Below are positions 22,476 through 32,560 of a DNA stretch of 38,330 nt, piece by piece. The first letter of the stretch is position 1. Each line of letters begins with the position of its first letter. The notes under the pieces were generated by a model, which had not been told where the DNA came from, searched no databases, and saw only the letters and a list, made by a program, of their open reading frames with translations. Location: the NCBI GenBank assembly GCA_028688895.1, contig JAQTXG010000016.1, positions 1 through 38,330 on the forward strand, given 5' to 3'. Both the position numbers and the translations under genes were made by a program. Source of the stretch: Candidatus Altimarinota bacterium. Its GTDB lineage: Bacteria > Patescibacteriota > Gracilibacteria > BD1-5 > UBA6164.

Positions 22476-22745
22476 TTATTTTCTAAGACTTAATTTTTCT
22501 AGTATTTCATTGTATTTTTCTACATCTTTACTTTTTAAGTAAGTAAGTAGTTTTCTTCTCTTTGCAACCATAATAAGTATTCATCTTCTAGAATGATTAT
22601 CATTTTTATGTGCCAATAAGTGGTCTTTTAAGTTTTCAATTTCAGCAGTCAAAATCGCGATTTGTACTTCAGTAGAACCACTATTTCATTTTTTTCATCC
22701 AAATTCAGCTACAAGTTTAGCTTTTTGTTCTTTAGTAACAGCCAT
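22476..22745 (-). CDS. rpsO: 30S ribosomal protein S15
   Basis: S15, 89 residues, exactly the usual length. It binds 16S rRNA (the h20/h22 junction) early in small-subunit assembly. Recognisable blocks are [23 protein letters not shown], then [24 protein letters not shown], and [12 protein letters not shown] at the end. The central GSTEVQIA and HSRRG motifs are the rRNA-binding parts; glycines here are TGA at FGGKKG and RRG, so a standard-code gene finder would not call it at all. It is the only ribosomal protein gene in the window and is not followed by pnp as in many bacteria. It shares a terminator with rel. Confidence 0.95.
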
Positions 22746-22834
22746 AATAGTATTTTTATAAATTAAAATATATCACATAAACCAGAAAAATACACCAGTA
22801 AATGCAATTGTAGAGTGATTATATAAATAAATAT

Positions 22835-23428
22835 TTATTTATCAAATTTTTCTTTATTTTTTAAAATCAAACAAGTGCAAGTAAAACTTATAAACAATGA
22901 TAATGCCAATCATAGTAATACTCAAAAAAATGATTTTCAGTATTGATAAAAGTATCAATTGTATGGAAGTGTAAATGAAAATATTTGAGTTATTATGTTT
23001 ATTCAATTTGAAACCAAAAACAATACAACTGCACTAAATGAAACCCATTTCTTCATTCTTACCAATCATATACCATTGATAAAAGTAAATACTGCGATAA
23101 CTAGTCATCAAACAGCACTGAGAAGTATGTACATAAAAAAAGTAATACTAAAAAATCAAAATATTCCTACAAATAAATTTAGAGGTGAAAATAACATCAG
23201 TATTCAAGCTACTATAGATATCCATCAAATAACTTGAGAGATTATTTTTATATTTTTTTCAAACCATGAATTCAATTTTAAAAACATCCCATTTTTAAAA
23301 AAAGTCTGAACTATTTCTAGATTTGTAAATTTACTTACAAAATCCTCATCCAAAAATTTATTTACTATCTTATCAGTTTCATCTGAAACTTTATCAGTAA
23401 AATCTCATGAATTATTAGTATTTTCCAT
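22835..23428 (-). CDS. small polytopic membrane protein
   Basis: A 197-residue protein. Residues 1-60 are acidic and polar (DFTDKVSDETDKIVNKFLDEDF). Then come about five hydrophobic helices: around 68-84 (SQVIGWISIVAGILMLF), 86-118, 128-140, 141-158 and 172-190. Loops are short. The pattern resembles small membrane proteins common in candidate-phyla genomes, but I recognise no family and predict no activity. It is on the same strand as rpsO and lies upstream of it, 89 bases apart, so they may be transcribed together. Most glycines are TGA, which hides the ORF from a standard-code search. Confidence 0.7.
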
Positions 23429-23574
23429 AATTATAAAATTAATAAATTAAGATAATATAAACTTAATCATTTTATCATTTTTTCTAAAAAGTAAAATATT
23501 AATTTTAAAATTGAAAAACAGCTTAATATAAATATAATATAAAAAATATTTTGATAATTCATATTAGTAAATAT

Positions 23575-24942
23575 ATGCATAAATTTACCCGTTTTTATTT
23601 CAAAAGTTTTGAGTTTGATTATTCACAACTACAAGCAAAATTTCATTATAGTTTTGATAATGAGGTTTTTTTTGAAGAAATAATTGACTTTAAAAATGAA
23701 CAATTTGTTCAAAAAACTCAGTTAGATAAGGATATTTTGAATAATTTATTATTCCATCTACATATAGCATTCTGAATTAGTTATTACAAACTTTTTCCTA
23801 CTAAAGAATTAATTGTAGAATCAGCTTATTTAGACGATTTTCAGATAGATTTCTGGAAAAAATTTTACTCAAATTGACTAGGAGAGTTTTTATTTACAAA
23901 CAAGATTTCACCAAAATGATTATTTGATTTTGTAAATAAATCCGAGATAGTTTATACGAAAAAAGACTTTACTACATCAGATAAATCACTAGTTGCCATA
24001 TGATGATGAAAAGATTCAATTGTAACAATAGAATTACTTAAAAAGGCAGATATAGATTTCGATTTAGTAGTTTTTTGAAAAATAGATCAATTAAAACAAT
24101 ACACTAGTGATATATCAGAAAAAAGTATTTTACAAATAACTAGAAAAATATCTGAAAACTTGTTTGAATTAAATAATAAGTGATACTATAACTGACATGT
24201 GCCTATTACCTGACTGATAGCTTTTGCATTAGAAGTAGCATGTTATCTATACGATTACAAATACATAATCTTATCAAACGAAAAATCAGCTAGTTTTTGA
24301 AATACATTTTGGGAATGATTACATATAAATCATCAGTACTCAAAAAGCTTGGATTTCGAAAAAGATTTTGAAAATTATGTGAGTAAATACATATCATCAA
24401 ATACCAAATATTTTTCATTTTTGAGATGAATGTATGAAGTAAAAATAGCCAATTTATTCTCAAAATACTGAAAAGATTATTTCAAAAAATTTTCAAGTTG
24501 CAACAACAATTTCAAAATCCTAAAAAATGAATCAAATTCAAATCACTGATTTTGGTGTAATAACTGTCCAAAATGTGCTTTTGTATTTTCTATTTTGAGA
24601 CCATATATTACGACAAACGAAGTATTAGAAATATTTTGAGCAGATTTATATGAGAGAATAGACTTGGAAAAACTATTTAGAGAACTGTTATGAATCTCTT
24701 GAATTAAGCCTTTTGAATGCGTATGAGAAGCAGAGGAAGTAGTGTATTCTATGTATTTAACTATAAAAAATCATTATAATGATGAAGAAAAACTACCATT
24801 TATTCTACAGATTTTCAAAAATGAAATATTATCAAAAATGCAAGAATCTGAATTTAAAAATATAGAAAAAAAACTTGTCACTATTTATAATGATGATATA
24901 ATACCAACACAATTTAAAGATATTCTTAAAAATAATATTTAA
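23575..24942 (+). CDS. MurL-like UDP-MurNAc-L-Ala-L-Glu epimerase
   Basis: A 455-residue protein that looks like MurL, which epimerises the terminal L-Glu of UDP-MurNAc-L-Ala-L-Glu to D-Glu with ATP. Matching parts are an N-terminal beta-rich domain (FYFKSFEFDYSQLQAKFHYSF), then a PP-loop VAIGGGKDSIVTIELL with Gly143-Ser148, all three glycines written TGA. Further on come ITGLIAFALEVACYL, LSNEKSASFGN and a C-terminal cysteine motif FWCNNCPKCAFVF followed by EIFGADLYERIDL. An in-frame TTG at 23551 is possible, but ATG 23575 fits the family N-terminus better. The next gene, 12 bases on, encodes a penicillin-binding protein, so both serve peptidoglycan synthesis. Assignment rests on remembered family patterns and should be confirmed by alignment. 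Confidence 0.75.
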
Positions 24943-24954
24943 AATCTATAATTA

Positions 24955-27291
24955 ATGAAGAAAAATAACATATTAGAAGCACTATTACAAAATAAAAAAG
25001 TTAGAAGTTTTATAAATAAATGCAGTAAAATACATATTATTGCAGCTTTTTTTGTTGTTTTCTGATTAGTTATTATATCAAAGATGTTTTCATATACTGT
25101 GATTCATTATGATTTTTATAAGGCTCTAGCTGATAAACAACAAATCTGAGAAGTAGTAGTACCTGTAACTAGATGAAACATTTTATCGTCAGGTGAAAGA
25201 GAAACTATTTTGTGAACATCATTGAACCTGTATGATGTAGCAATAGACCCTCAAATGGAGTGAGATAAATGACAACTAGCATATTTTTTACAAGATTTAG
25301 TTTACAAGCAAATCTGTTATCTAAAGTCAGCAAATGATTGTAAAGAAAATACATTAAAATTTTTAAAAGTAATAGATATAGAAAACTTTGATAGTTCAGA
25401 AGTATCTATTAAAAAATTGTTACTAGAAAAAATCAAAGAAAAAATATCACAAACCAAAGTTACAAGTGTTTTTATAAATAAACAACTTGATGCTAATCAG
25501 CTTTCAAATGTAATAAATCTAGGTATATCATGAATTTATCCTAGTTGAAACTATTTGTATGCAAATCCAGAAGAGATATCAAATCCTGATGCAGTAGCTG
25601 AAAAACTATGACCTATTATAAATATGTCAAAACAAGATTTAGCATATCTGATGAGAAAAAGAGAGTTAAGATACATACCGATAATAAACAAGATTTCTAT
25701 ACATGTATCAGAATTCTTAAAAAATTATTTGGAAGACGAGAAAAAAACTATTAGTAAATGAATACTAGACACAAAAAACTCTATAAATAAATTTTTTATA
25801 CTTACCCCAAATCCAAATAGATTTTACCCAGAAAATGATTTAGCCTCACAAGTGATAGGTTTTGTGGATAGTGAATGAGTATGACATTATGGTATAGAAT
25901 GACAATTTAACAATATATTGAAATGAAATAATTGAAAAATTACTAGTAGGAGAGATGTAAAATGAAGAATAATAGATCCTATAGATTTTGATAAAAAAGA
26001 CTTGATATGAGAATGAGTAAATATTATATCAACGATAGATAGAAATGTTCAGAAAAAAGTAGAACAAATTTTGGAAGACTGAGTTAAAAAATATAGAGCC
26101 AATAAATGAACTATAGTTGTAATGGATCCAAAAACATGAAAAGTTATTTCTATGGCAAACTATCCGTCATATGATTTAAACAATTTTTGAGATGTTTACG
26201 AACTAGAAAAAGTTAAATACTCTAAATATCCAAACCCAGCAATAGATTTGCTTTGATTTCCAGTTTTTGTAGAAGATACTATAAACTGAAGTAAATATGT
26301 CTATGACAATAAGGAAATAATGCTCAGACCTGCTGAAAGAGAAGAACTATGAGATATGACACTAGTAAAATACAAATACAAAAACGATTACTGAGCTCAA
26401 GTGTACAAAAATGATGCTATATCAGCGCTGTATGAACCTGGTTCAGTTATGAAAGCAGTTACGGTTTCGGTATGATTAGATACTTGAGAGATAAATACAA
26501 ATTCTATGTACAATGATGAATGAGAAATAAAAATAGACACATTTACGATAAAAAATGTATCAAAAAAATGTTTATGATACCATACATTTTGAAACGCACT
26601 AAATTTCAGTTGTAATGTATGAATGATTAGAATTGTACAAAGAGTATGAAAAGTACTTATGCATGAATATTTTGAAAATTTTTGATTCTCTGAAATTACA
26701 AAGATAGATTTATCAGGAGAAGTTTCATCAAAACTTAAACCATGGGAGAGATGGTCTACAGCACAATTACTTACAAGTAGTTACTGATTATGAATAAGTG
26801 TTACTCCTATACAATTAGCTGCTGCATACAGTGTAATAGCCAATGGTTGAGTATATGTGAGACCAAATATAATCGAAGAAATCAGATTTCCAGACTGAAA
26901 AGTAGTTAAATACAAATGAGAAGAAATCAGAAGAGTTATAAAAGAATCTACATCAAAAACAGTTACAGAAATGCTACATGATGGATCTATAAATTGAGTA
27001 GCAAACAACTGAGCAGTAGAATGATATGATGTAGCATGTAAATCTGGTACAGCTCAAATAGCATATAAATGAAAATACGAAACATGAGAATGATCAACTA
27101 TATGAACATTTGCTTGATTTTGACCAGTTGAAGACCCCAAATTTGTTATAATTGTAAAACTCGATAGAATTAGAACAAGTCAATTTTGATGAGAAACTTC
27201 AGGTCACATATTTTCGGATGTAGCAAAATACCTATTTGACTATTATTGAATACCAAAAAAAGAAACAACTGAAAAAAAAGAAATTAAATAA
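24955..27291 (+). CDS. class B penicillin-binding protein (FtsI/PBP2-like transpeptidase)
   Basis: A 778-residue membrane-anchored transpeptidase. One membrane helix (about 27-46) follows a basic cytoplasmic end; the rest is external. A pedestal/dimerisation region begins PVTRGNILSSGERETIL (the family RGxI motif). The transpeptidase domain (about 370-760) has all three active-site motifs: SVMK with Ser497 and Lys500, SCN (552-554), and KSGT from Lys696. It cross-links peptide stems in septal or side-wall peptidoglycan. Length and the AAAYSVIANGGVYVRPNIIEEI block point to the FtsI/SpoVD branch, with no PASTA repeats at the C-terminus. It is downstream of the murL-like gene by 12 bases and ends in a strong terminator. 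Confidence 0.93.
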
Positions 27292-27304
27292 TAAAGGGAA
27301 CTAT

Positions 27305-27340
27305 AAAAAATGTATGTGATTATCACATACATTTTTTATT
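27305..27340 (+). terminator. terminator after the penicillin-binding protein gene
   Basis: Perfect 15-bp stem (27305-27319 with 27323-27337), 3-base loop, T-rich 3' flank. Confidence 0.9.
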
Positions 27341-27414
27341 TTTGAAAATAAATATTTTCAGTATAATAACACTGTTTTCTAAATCTTCCCCTAACATTTT
27401 CTAATCAAATTATT

Positions 27415-29007
27415 ATGGTTATAGAAATAATAGTATTTACGCTTATAATAGCGACATTTTTCAACATAATATTAAACAAGATGAATATGCCTACAATCAT
27501 AGGTTATATTTTGACTGGAACGATTATATCCTACATATTTTGATTTTATCAATTAGCTGATAATAATGACCTAAAAATCATTTGAGAATTTTGAATAGTA
27601 TTTTTGATGTTTACTATTTGACTAGAATTTTCAGCAAAAGATTTAGTGCAGATGAAGAAAAATGTATTTATATATTGAAGTTTACAGTTTTTTTGTATAT
27701 CATTTGTTTTTTATCTGATATCAGTCTTTTTGTTTAAAATAGATTCAAAGGAGTCCTTAATAATATCACTTTGACTCACTCTATCATCAACTGCAATAGT
27801 ACTTAAGATACTAAAAGAAAATTGAGACATAAATAGAAATTACTGAAACAGGGTATTATGAATTTTACTTTTTCAAGACTTGATGGTAATACCAATACTA
27901 TTACTTATTACCATATTATCTACTTATGATAAAACTATAGTGATATTGCTTTGAAAAACTATTTTTGCAGCAGTAGTATTGTTAATAGTTATGTGGGTAT
28001 TCTGAAAATATTTACTAGATTATTTGCTTTATAGAGTAGCGAAAACCAAATCAAACGAGATATTCATTGGATTTATATTTTTTATAATCATCTGATCAAG
28101 TTTAGTTTCGCATTTACTATGATTTTCTTATACACTTTGAGCATTTATAGCATGAATGCTGATATCTGAAACACACTACAAACACCAAATCGAAGCAGAT
28201 TTTATAGCTTTTAGAGATTTACTTTTATGATTTTTTTTCATAACAGTTTGATTTCAATTAGATTTATGAATCATTTATAATTATATTTGAACTATACTAG
28301 TCCTATTTTGATGGTTTATTATAGTTAAATTTGTAGTATTTTATGGATTACTTAGGATATTTTTAAATAGATGAGCTTCACTCAAGACATCTATAGCACT
28401 ATTTCAATTTTGAGAATTTGGTATAGTTATTTTTGAATTAGCAAGTAATAACTGATTGCTTTGAGAATCACTATCACACATACTTATAGTAATTATTATT
28501 TTATCGATGTTTATAACACCTATTATACTTAAACATATATATCAGATAACAGATTTTTATTTATGAGCTAGAAATTTGGATCAAGATTATTGTTTTTTAC
28601 CAAACAATTTAAACAATCATATAGTTTTGATATGATATTCTAGACTATGAAAATTGCTATGAAATATGATAGAAAAGAATAATCTAGAATATGTGATAAT
28701 AGAAAACGATATTAGAATATACAAAAAAGCTAAAAAAGAGTGAAAACCAATTATATACTGAAACGCACATCAAACAAGCACACTAGATCATTTAAATATA
28801 AACAAAGCAAAAACAATCATCATAACTATATGAGAAAAACAATGACTTTTTTTAGTAGCATGAGTAATCAGTAAACTAAACCTAAAAGGAAAAATTATAG
28901 CAAAAGCTACTGACTATAGAGAAGAAAAAATGCTCGCAAATTTAAGTATATCAGAAGTAATAGTAGAAGCAGAGAGAACAGCATCATCTATGTTTAAAAG
29001 GATATAG
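27415..29007 (+). CDS. CPA2-family cation:proton antiporter with TrkA-N domain (KefB-like)
   Basis: A 530-residue transporter. Residues 1-375 form about twelve membrane helices with family motifs: PTIIGYILTGTIIS, then EFGIVFLMFTIGLEFS, SLGLTLSSTAIVLKIL, LLFQDLMVIPILLL, LGAFIAGMLISET and ALFQFGEFGIVIFELA. A C-terminal TrkA-N nucleotide-binding domain starts with VLIGYSRLGKLLGNMIE (Gly407-Gly412), followed by ENDIRIYKK and YGNAHQTSTL. The domain is expected to bind NAD(H) and gate K+ or Na+/H+ exchange. It lacks a TrkA-C domain and ends shortly after VIVEAERTASS. Stop is TAG. It is a lone gene between two terminators. Ion specificity cannot be read from the sequence. Confidence 0.9.
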
Positions 29008-29039
29008 AACTTTACTTAATATCTAAATAAAAATACAAC

Positions 29040-29079
29040 AAAAAAAAGAGCTAATTTTGTGCATTACTCTTTTTTTTGT
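29040..29079 (+). terminator. probable terminator after the antiporter gene
   Basis: A-rich arm 29040-29050 with T-rich arm 29067-29077 and a 16-base loop. The stem is nearly all A-T, so it is a moderate prediction. Confidence 0.5.
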
Positions 29080-29122
29080 TTTACTTTTTTACTATTTCTA
29101 AACATTTTCATCTTTAGAACAA

Positions 29123-29197
29123 TGGTGCCGAGGGGCGGATTTGAACCACCGACACAGGCCTTTTCAGGGCCCTGCTCTACCCCTGAGCTACCCCGGC
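29123..29197 (-). tRNA. tRNA-Phe (anticodon GAA)
   Basis: A 75-nt tRNA on the minus strand with encoded CCA. The acceptor stem GCCGGGG pairs with CCTCGGC (one G-U). The D arm is GCTC/GAGC, the anticodon stem GGGCC/GGCCT, and the loop CTGAAAA gives anticodon GAA. The T arm GGTGG-TTCAAAT-CCGCC is canonical. It reads UUC/UUU codons. It is by far the most GC-rich stretch of its neighbourhood. No tRNA for UGA or CGG is in this window. Confidence 0.97.
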
Positions 29198-29375
29198 TTT
29201 GCTTAGTGCTTTAGCATTATATAGAAAAAAAAATATAATCAAATTTTTTTTAGACTTTTTTAAAAAATGTACAAGTTTAATTTGTGTTATGCTATTTATA
29301 TAGGGAAGATTTCAAAGTATATAAAGAAGCATATAGTAGATTACTTTAGAAATAATAACTAAAAAGACATTTATT

Positions 29376-29411
29376 TAAAAATATGTTAATATAAATTATT
29401 AGCATATTTTT
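29376..29411 (+). terminator. terminator-like hairpin in spacer
   Basis: AAAAATATG (29377-29385) with CATATTTTT (29403-29411), plus inner TAATA/TATTA pairing. A T-run forms the 3' arm. It does not follow any gene I can see on the plus strand within 350 bases. Confidence 0.5.
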
Positions 29412-29472
29412 AATAAAAATTATTGAATGATATTTAAAATTCTTACATTAAAAGATTTAGATAATTTAAACC

Positions 29473-29503
29473 AAAAAAATTTCTACAAAAGTAGAAATTT
29501 TTT
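29473..29503 (-). terminator. terminator for the PsiE-like gene
   Basis: Stem 29474-29486 with 29491-29503; on the minus strand it is followed by a T-run, 35 bases past the PsiE-like stop. Confidence 0.75.
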
Positions 29504-29537
29504 AAACAGCATTATCACCTAAACTCAAAATAAAAAA

Positions 29538-29945
29538 TTATTTCCCAACTTTAATATACTTTTCCAAATAATAAAATACAATCAAAATCACCAATAATAA
29601 TATTCTTATAAGCACATCTTCTGTAGATATTTTTTCCAATTTAAAGATTAGTTCGCTCAATATAGCTACTATTCATATCTCAGCCAGATTTGATAATTCG
29701 ATTTTATGATCTCATATATAATCCTTTATTACTTTGTAAAACTTTACAGAAATCAATGCTGTAAGTCATATTTCAAATAATAGCGAGATATTAAATCAAT
29801 CATGATAAATCTCTATAAAGAAATTAAATAATAATACAAAAGTAAATACTACAGTTGTAATTGATAACATAATAAATATGTAATCAAAAGAATTATCCAG
29901 GGAATTAATCAATTTATCCAATTTTGCATTTTTTATCTTAAACAT
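29538..29945 (-). CDS. PsiE-like small membrane protein
   Basis: A 135-residue protein with about four hydrophobic helices: residues 22-44 (FDYIFIMLSITTVVFTFVLL), 48-68 (ISLLFEIGLTALISVKFYKV), 80-98 (LSNLAEIGIVAILSELIFKL) and 104-125 (VLIRILLLVILIVFYYLEKY). The third and fourth helices, with an acidic linker STEDVL and the polar EIGIVAI core, resemble the phosphate-starvation-inducible PsiE family, whose function is unknown. The assignment is from pattern only. The start codon lies 24 bases from the left end of an inverted-repeat element (29970-30132), so its promoter may be inside or altered by that element. It has its own terminator. Confidence 0.65.
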
Positions 29946-29969
29946 TATTTTAATTATTTATAAATATAT

Positions 29970-30132
29970 AGGAGCCTCTGTAAAATACCATCGTAAGAAC
30001 AAAAATACATATTTTTTAGATAAAATTTATGAAAATAATTTTTTGAATAGCTCTTCTAAGCAAAAAATTTTTGAGTAAATTTTAGCAAAAAAGAGAGTTT
30101 TTTTTCTAGATGTGAATTTTGCAGAGGCTCCT
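29970..30132. mobile_element. MITE-like element with 17-bp terminal inverted repeats
   Basis: A 163-bp block bounded by inverted repeats: left AGGAGCCTCTGTAAAAT (29970-29986), right ATTTTGCAGAGGCTCCT (30116-30132), 16 of 17 positions complementary. GGAGCCTCTG ends are much more GC-rich than the flanks. The interior is A/T-rich and holds no credible ORF. The ends resemble those of DDE-type insertion sequences, so I read it as a non-autonomous derivative. No clear target-site duplication is visible in the low-complexity flanks. No related transposase is present in the window. Confidence 0.65.
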
Positions 30133-30293
30133 TTCATATATAATAAGCAAAAAAGCATAAAAAACAAGTCAAAATGAATTACTATAAATTCTAAAATAAT
30201 AACGGACACTTTGAGTATTATATAAATGCTTAGTTTATTAATCCAAAAAGTATCCTATGAAAATTATAGAAAAAAAATACAAAAAATAAAAAT

Positions 30294-30333
30294 AAAAAAT
30301 CTTATAATAATACAATTATTATAAGATTTTTTT
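30294..30333 (-). terminator. terminator for the DUF6159-like gene
   Basis: A 17-bp perfect stem (30294-30310 with 30317-30333), 6-base loop, symmetric A/T runs; it starts 8 bases past the stop codon of the minus-strand gene. Confidence 0.85.
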
Positions 30334-30340
30334 ATAATAT

Positions 30341-31189
30341 TTAATAAGCAATATTATTAAATAATTCTTTATTTTCTACTCAGTTAGGTATTTCTCAAGT
30401 TTTTGAATAACTAAGTAATATAGTTTTTATTATTACATCACAAGTAGAAGACAATATTACTAAAACTACTATAGATAACAATATAAATATAATACCAGTG
30501 ACAACAAGTCCACTATAAATTATTCATATTCAAATAAAAAATGTTAAAATAAATAATAATCAAAATATCAATCAAACTCATACATGTATTATTGCTCTTT
30601 CTCACCATGTTTTCTTAAACAACTCAGATGATTCTTTTATGGCTTCCTTTGGTGACTTGTTATCCAATATCATCAGTGGAAAAGAAAAAAATGTCAATAT
30701 ATTCCATAATCATCAGATAAGTCAGAAAATAAATTTTCATATAAATGAATTTTCTCAAAATTTTCTTTGCAAAGTATTTAATATAGTTGTAACTATAGCA
30801 TTTATCAATGACCAAATAAATATTTGTTTTATATATTTTACAGAATCTTTTAATCAATCTCATAGCATATTATCCTTTCATTCAATTCTTCTTTGTACAG
30901 AAGTGATTATGGCAGTATTAAAGAAAAATGTGATAAAAGAAAATACTAAATAATAAACAAAAGTAACTAATATAAATATAATTTCTTGAGTATATTCATC
31001 TCAAGCTGTTTGATTTACTCAATTGTTCATTTCTGGTAAAAATAAAAATCATACTCAAACAAATGTAGCCAACATTATCAATGATGAAATCAAAGAAAAT
31101 ATAGAATAAACTAGTAATTCTCCATCTCTCATTATAAAACTTATAGAAGTTTTGACTAAACTATAACTTGTAGATATCTTTTTAAACAT
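30341..31189 (-). CDS. DUF6159-like polytopic membrane protein
   Basis: A 282-residue membrane protein. It starts with a soluble amphipathic segment FKKISTSYSLVKTSISFIMRDGELLVYSI, typical of DUF6159 (often F.RI..S..L.K.S...L..D.EL). Four to six hydrophobic helices follow in pairs: about 28-52, 70-95, 130-150, 160-180, 205-225 and 230-255. A second conserved-looking block is LDNKSPKEAIKESSELFKKTWGE (about 180-202), before the last helix pair. No catalytic residues are evident; function unknown. It is divergent from the SPFH gene. Glycines are dominated by TGA, and the gene cannot be seen as one ORF under the standard code. Confidence 0.7.
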
Positions 31190-31346
31190 GCATTTAAAAT
31201 TAACAAATAAAATATTCCAAATATAGTATCACGATTTTAATATAAGAAAAAACACATAAATTACAAACAATAATAAATACATTTTCTATTTATTTTTTTA
31301 TATAAATACATATAATAAACTAATCTTATTTTTTAATCAAAAAACT

Positions 31347-32147
31347 ATGATCACAAATATTTTGAAAAATGTTTTAGTTACTATATTAGTTATCTTTGTT
31401 TTAGCTCTAGTATACTCATGATTTTATACAGTTCAACCTGGAAACATAGCCATAGAAAAAGTATTTTGAGAAGTAAAAAAAGATATAAAAAGAGAATGAT
31501 TGCACTTCAAAATACCATTTATAGCTACAGTTCAAAAGATAAATATTAGAAATATAGTAGTTACAGAAGATGCTACAGCAGCATCAAAAGATATACAAGA
31601 TGTAACTACCAAAATAGCAGTCAATTTTTCTATAGATCCACTAAAAGCAATAGAACTTTACAAAACAGTTTGAGATGAAAAAGATATAGAAATAAAAATA
31701 GTTTCAAAAGCTACACAAGAAGCAGTAAAAGCATCAACTGCACAATTTTCAGCAACTGAATCTATCACCAAGAGATCAGCAGTCAGAGATATGATTATAA
31801 AAAATCTAAAAGACAAATTGGAAAATAGGTGAATTCTGATAAATCAAGTCGATATACTAGATTTTACATTTTCAAAAAGTTTCAATGATAGTATCGAAGC
31901 AAAAGTAACAGCAGAACAAAATGCACTAAAAGCTGAAAAAGATTTAGAAAGAATCAAGTTTGAAGCACAACAAGAGATAGAAAGAGCAAAAGCTGAAGCA
32001 GAAAAAATCAGAATACAAGCAGAAGCAATTACAAAACAGGGAGGTGCAGAATACGTACAATTACAATGGATTTCTAAATGGAACGGAGTATTGCCTAGTA
32101 CAGCATTATCAGACTGATCAAGTTTTATGTTGAATCTAAAACAATAA
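31347..32147 (+). CDS. SPFH/prohibitin-domain membrane protein
   Basis: A 266-residue prohibitin-like protein. An N-terminal membrane anchor (residues 8-26, VLVTILVIFVLALVYSGFY) is followed directly by the SPFH domain (VQPGNIAIEKVFGEVKKDIK, then GLHFKIPFIATVQKINIRN, then TTKIAVNFSIDPLKAIELYK). A long charged helix at about 190-245 (EAKVTAEQNALKAEKDLERI and following, KAEAEKIRIQAEA) would drive ring assembly, and the end WISKWNGVLPSTALSDGSS is prohibitin-typical. Such proteins scaffold membrane microdomains and often hold proteases such as FtsH. It stands alone, divergent from the DUF6159-like gene, and ends in a strong terminator. Confidence 0.9.
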
Positions 32148-32180
32148 GAAAAAAGCCTTGGTCTCGACCAAGGCTTTTTT
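32148..32180. terminator. strong terminator after the SPFH gene
   Basis: AAAAAGCCTTGGTC (32150-32163) pairs with GACCAAGGCTTTTT (32166-32179), right after the stop. It can also serve the convergent small gene. Confidence 0.92.
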
Positions 32181-32213
32181 AGCGAATATTTTTAAGTACT
32201 GTATTTATAACAT

Positions 32214-32483
32214 TTAACAAGTTCTTAAATATACAGCATAATAATCATTCCTGCCAAACACATGAATACTTCCTATGTATTCTCCTTCGGGTACATTAGG
32301 CAACTTATGTTCAAACTGATAAAAAAACAATTTACTTGTACCAATTCCTTCCTCATTTATTATAATAGCCTGAGGATACCCATCGTTACATTGCATTAGT
32401 TGTTTTACTCTAGAGTTTTTGATTATCAGATAACCCTTGTTTATATCATTATTAGTGATAGTAATCATAGTAAAAGTACACAT
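32214..32483 (-). CDS. hypothetical 89-residue protein that avoids TGA
   Basis: A small soluble protein with mixed alpha/beta character and no membrane segment: ITITNNDINKGYLIIKNSRV, then PQAIIINEEGIGTSKLFFYQ, then PEGEYIGSIHVFGRND. I recognise no family. Its seven glycines use GGT, GGG, GGA and GGC and never TGA, unlike its neighbours, where TGA is very frequent. It is also preceded by a purine-rich GAGGGAGAGA 4 bases upstream of the ATG, which most genes here lack. Both points suggest recent arrival from a standard-code organism or virus, but with seven sites this is suggestive only. It is convergent with the SPFH gene. A spurious ORF remains possible. Confidence 0.55.
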   Translation of the reverse strand: MCTFTMITITNNDINKGYLIIKNSRVKQLMQCNDGYPQAIIINEEGIGTSKLFFYQFEHKLPNVPEGEYIGSIHVFGRNDYYAVYLRTC

Positions 32484-32560
32484 TATTCTCTCCCTCTTTC
32501 TTTTATTTGATTTTTATTTTGGGTCTGTATACTAAACTAAAATAACGCAATGTCAAATTT

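Larger units (their letters stand above)
29198..29537. other. 340-bp spacer with two hairpins, no gene seen
   Basis: Very A+T-rich spacer between tRNA-Phe and the PsiE-like gene. It should hold the tRNA promoter (minus strand, near 29200-29235). It also contains two hairpins, 29376-29411 and 29473-29503. The plus-strand stretch 29285-29375 is less A/T-monotonous and ends at the first hairpin, so a short transcript is possible. No ORF of more than about 32 codons starts with ATG here under code 25. Confidence 0.5.
29946..30340. other. 395-bp spacer holding the inverted-repeat element and a terminator
   Basis: Between two minus-strand membrane-protein genes. It holds the MITE-like element (29970-30132), about 160 bases of A+T-rich sequence with no feature I can support (30133-30293), and the terminator of the DUF6159-like gene (30294-30333). 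An open stretch on the minus strand across the element's right half has no conserved pattern and I do not call it. Confidence 0.5.

Noticed and set aside
29961-30142. A target-site duplication around the inverted-repeat element
   Set aside because: Both flanks are TATA-rich low-complexity sequence, so any short match is meaningless.
30639-30953. A plus-strand open frame opposite the DUF6159-like gene
   Set aside because: It is a shadow of the minus-strand membrane protein, which is continuous for 282 codons with TGA as glycine.
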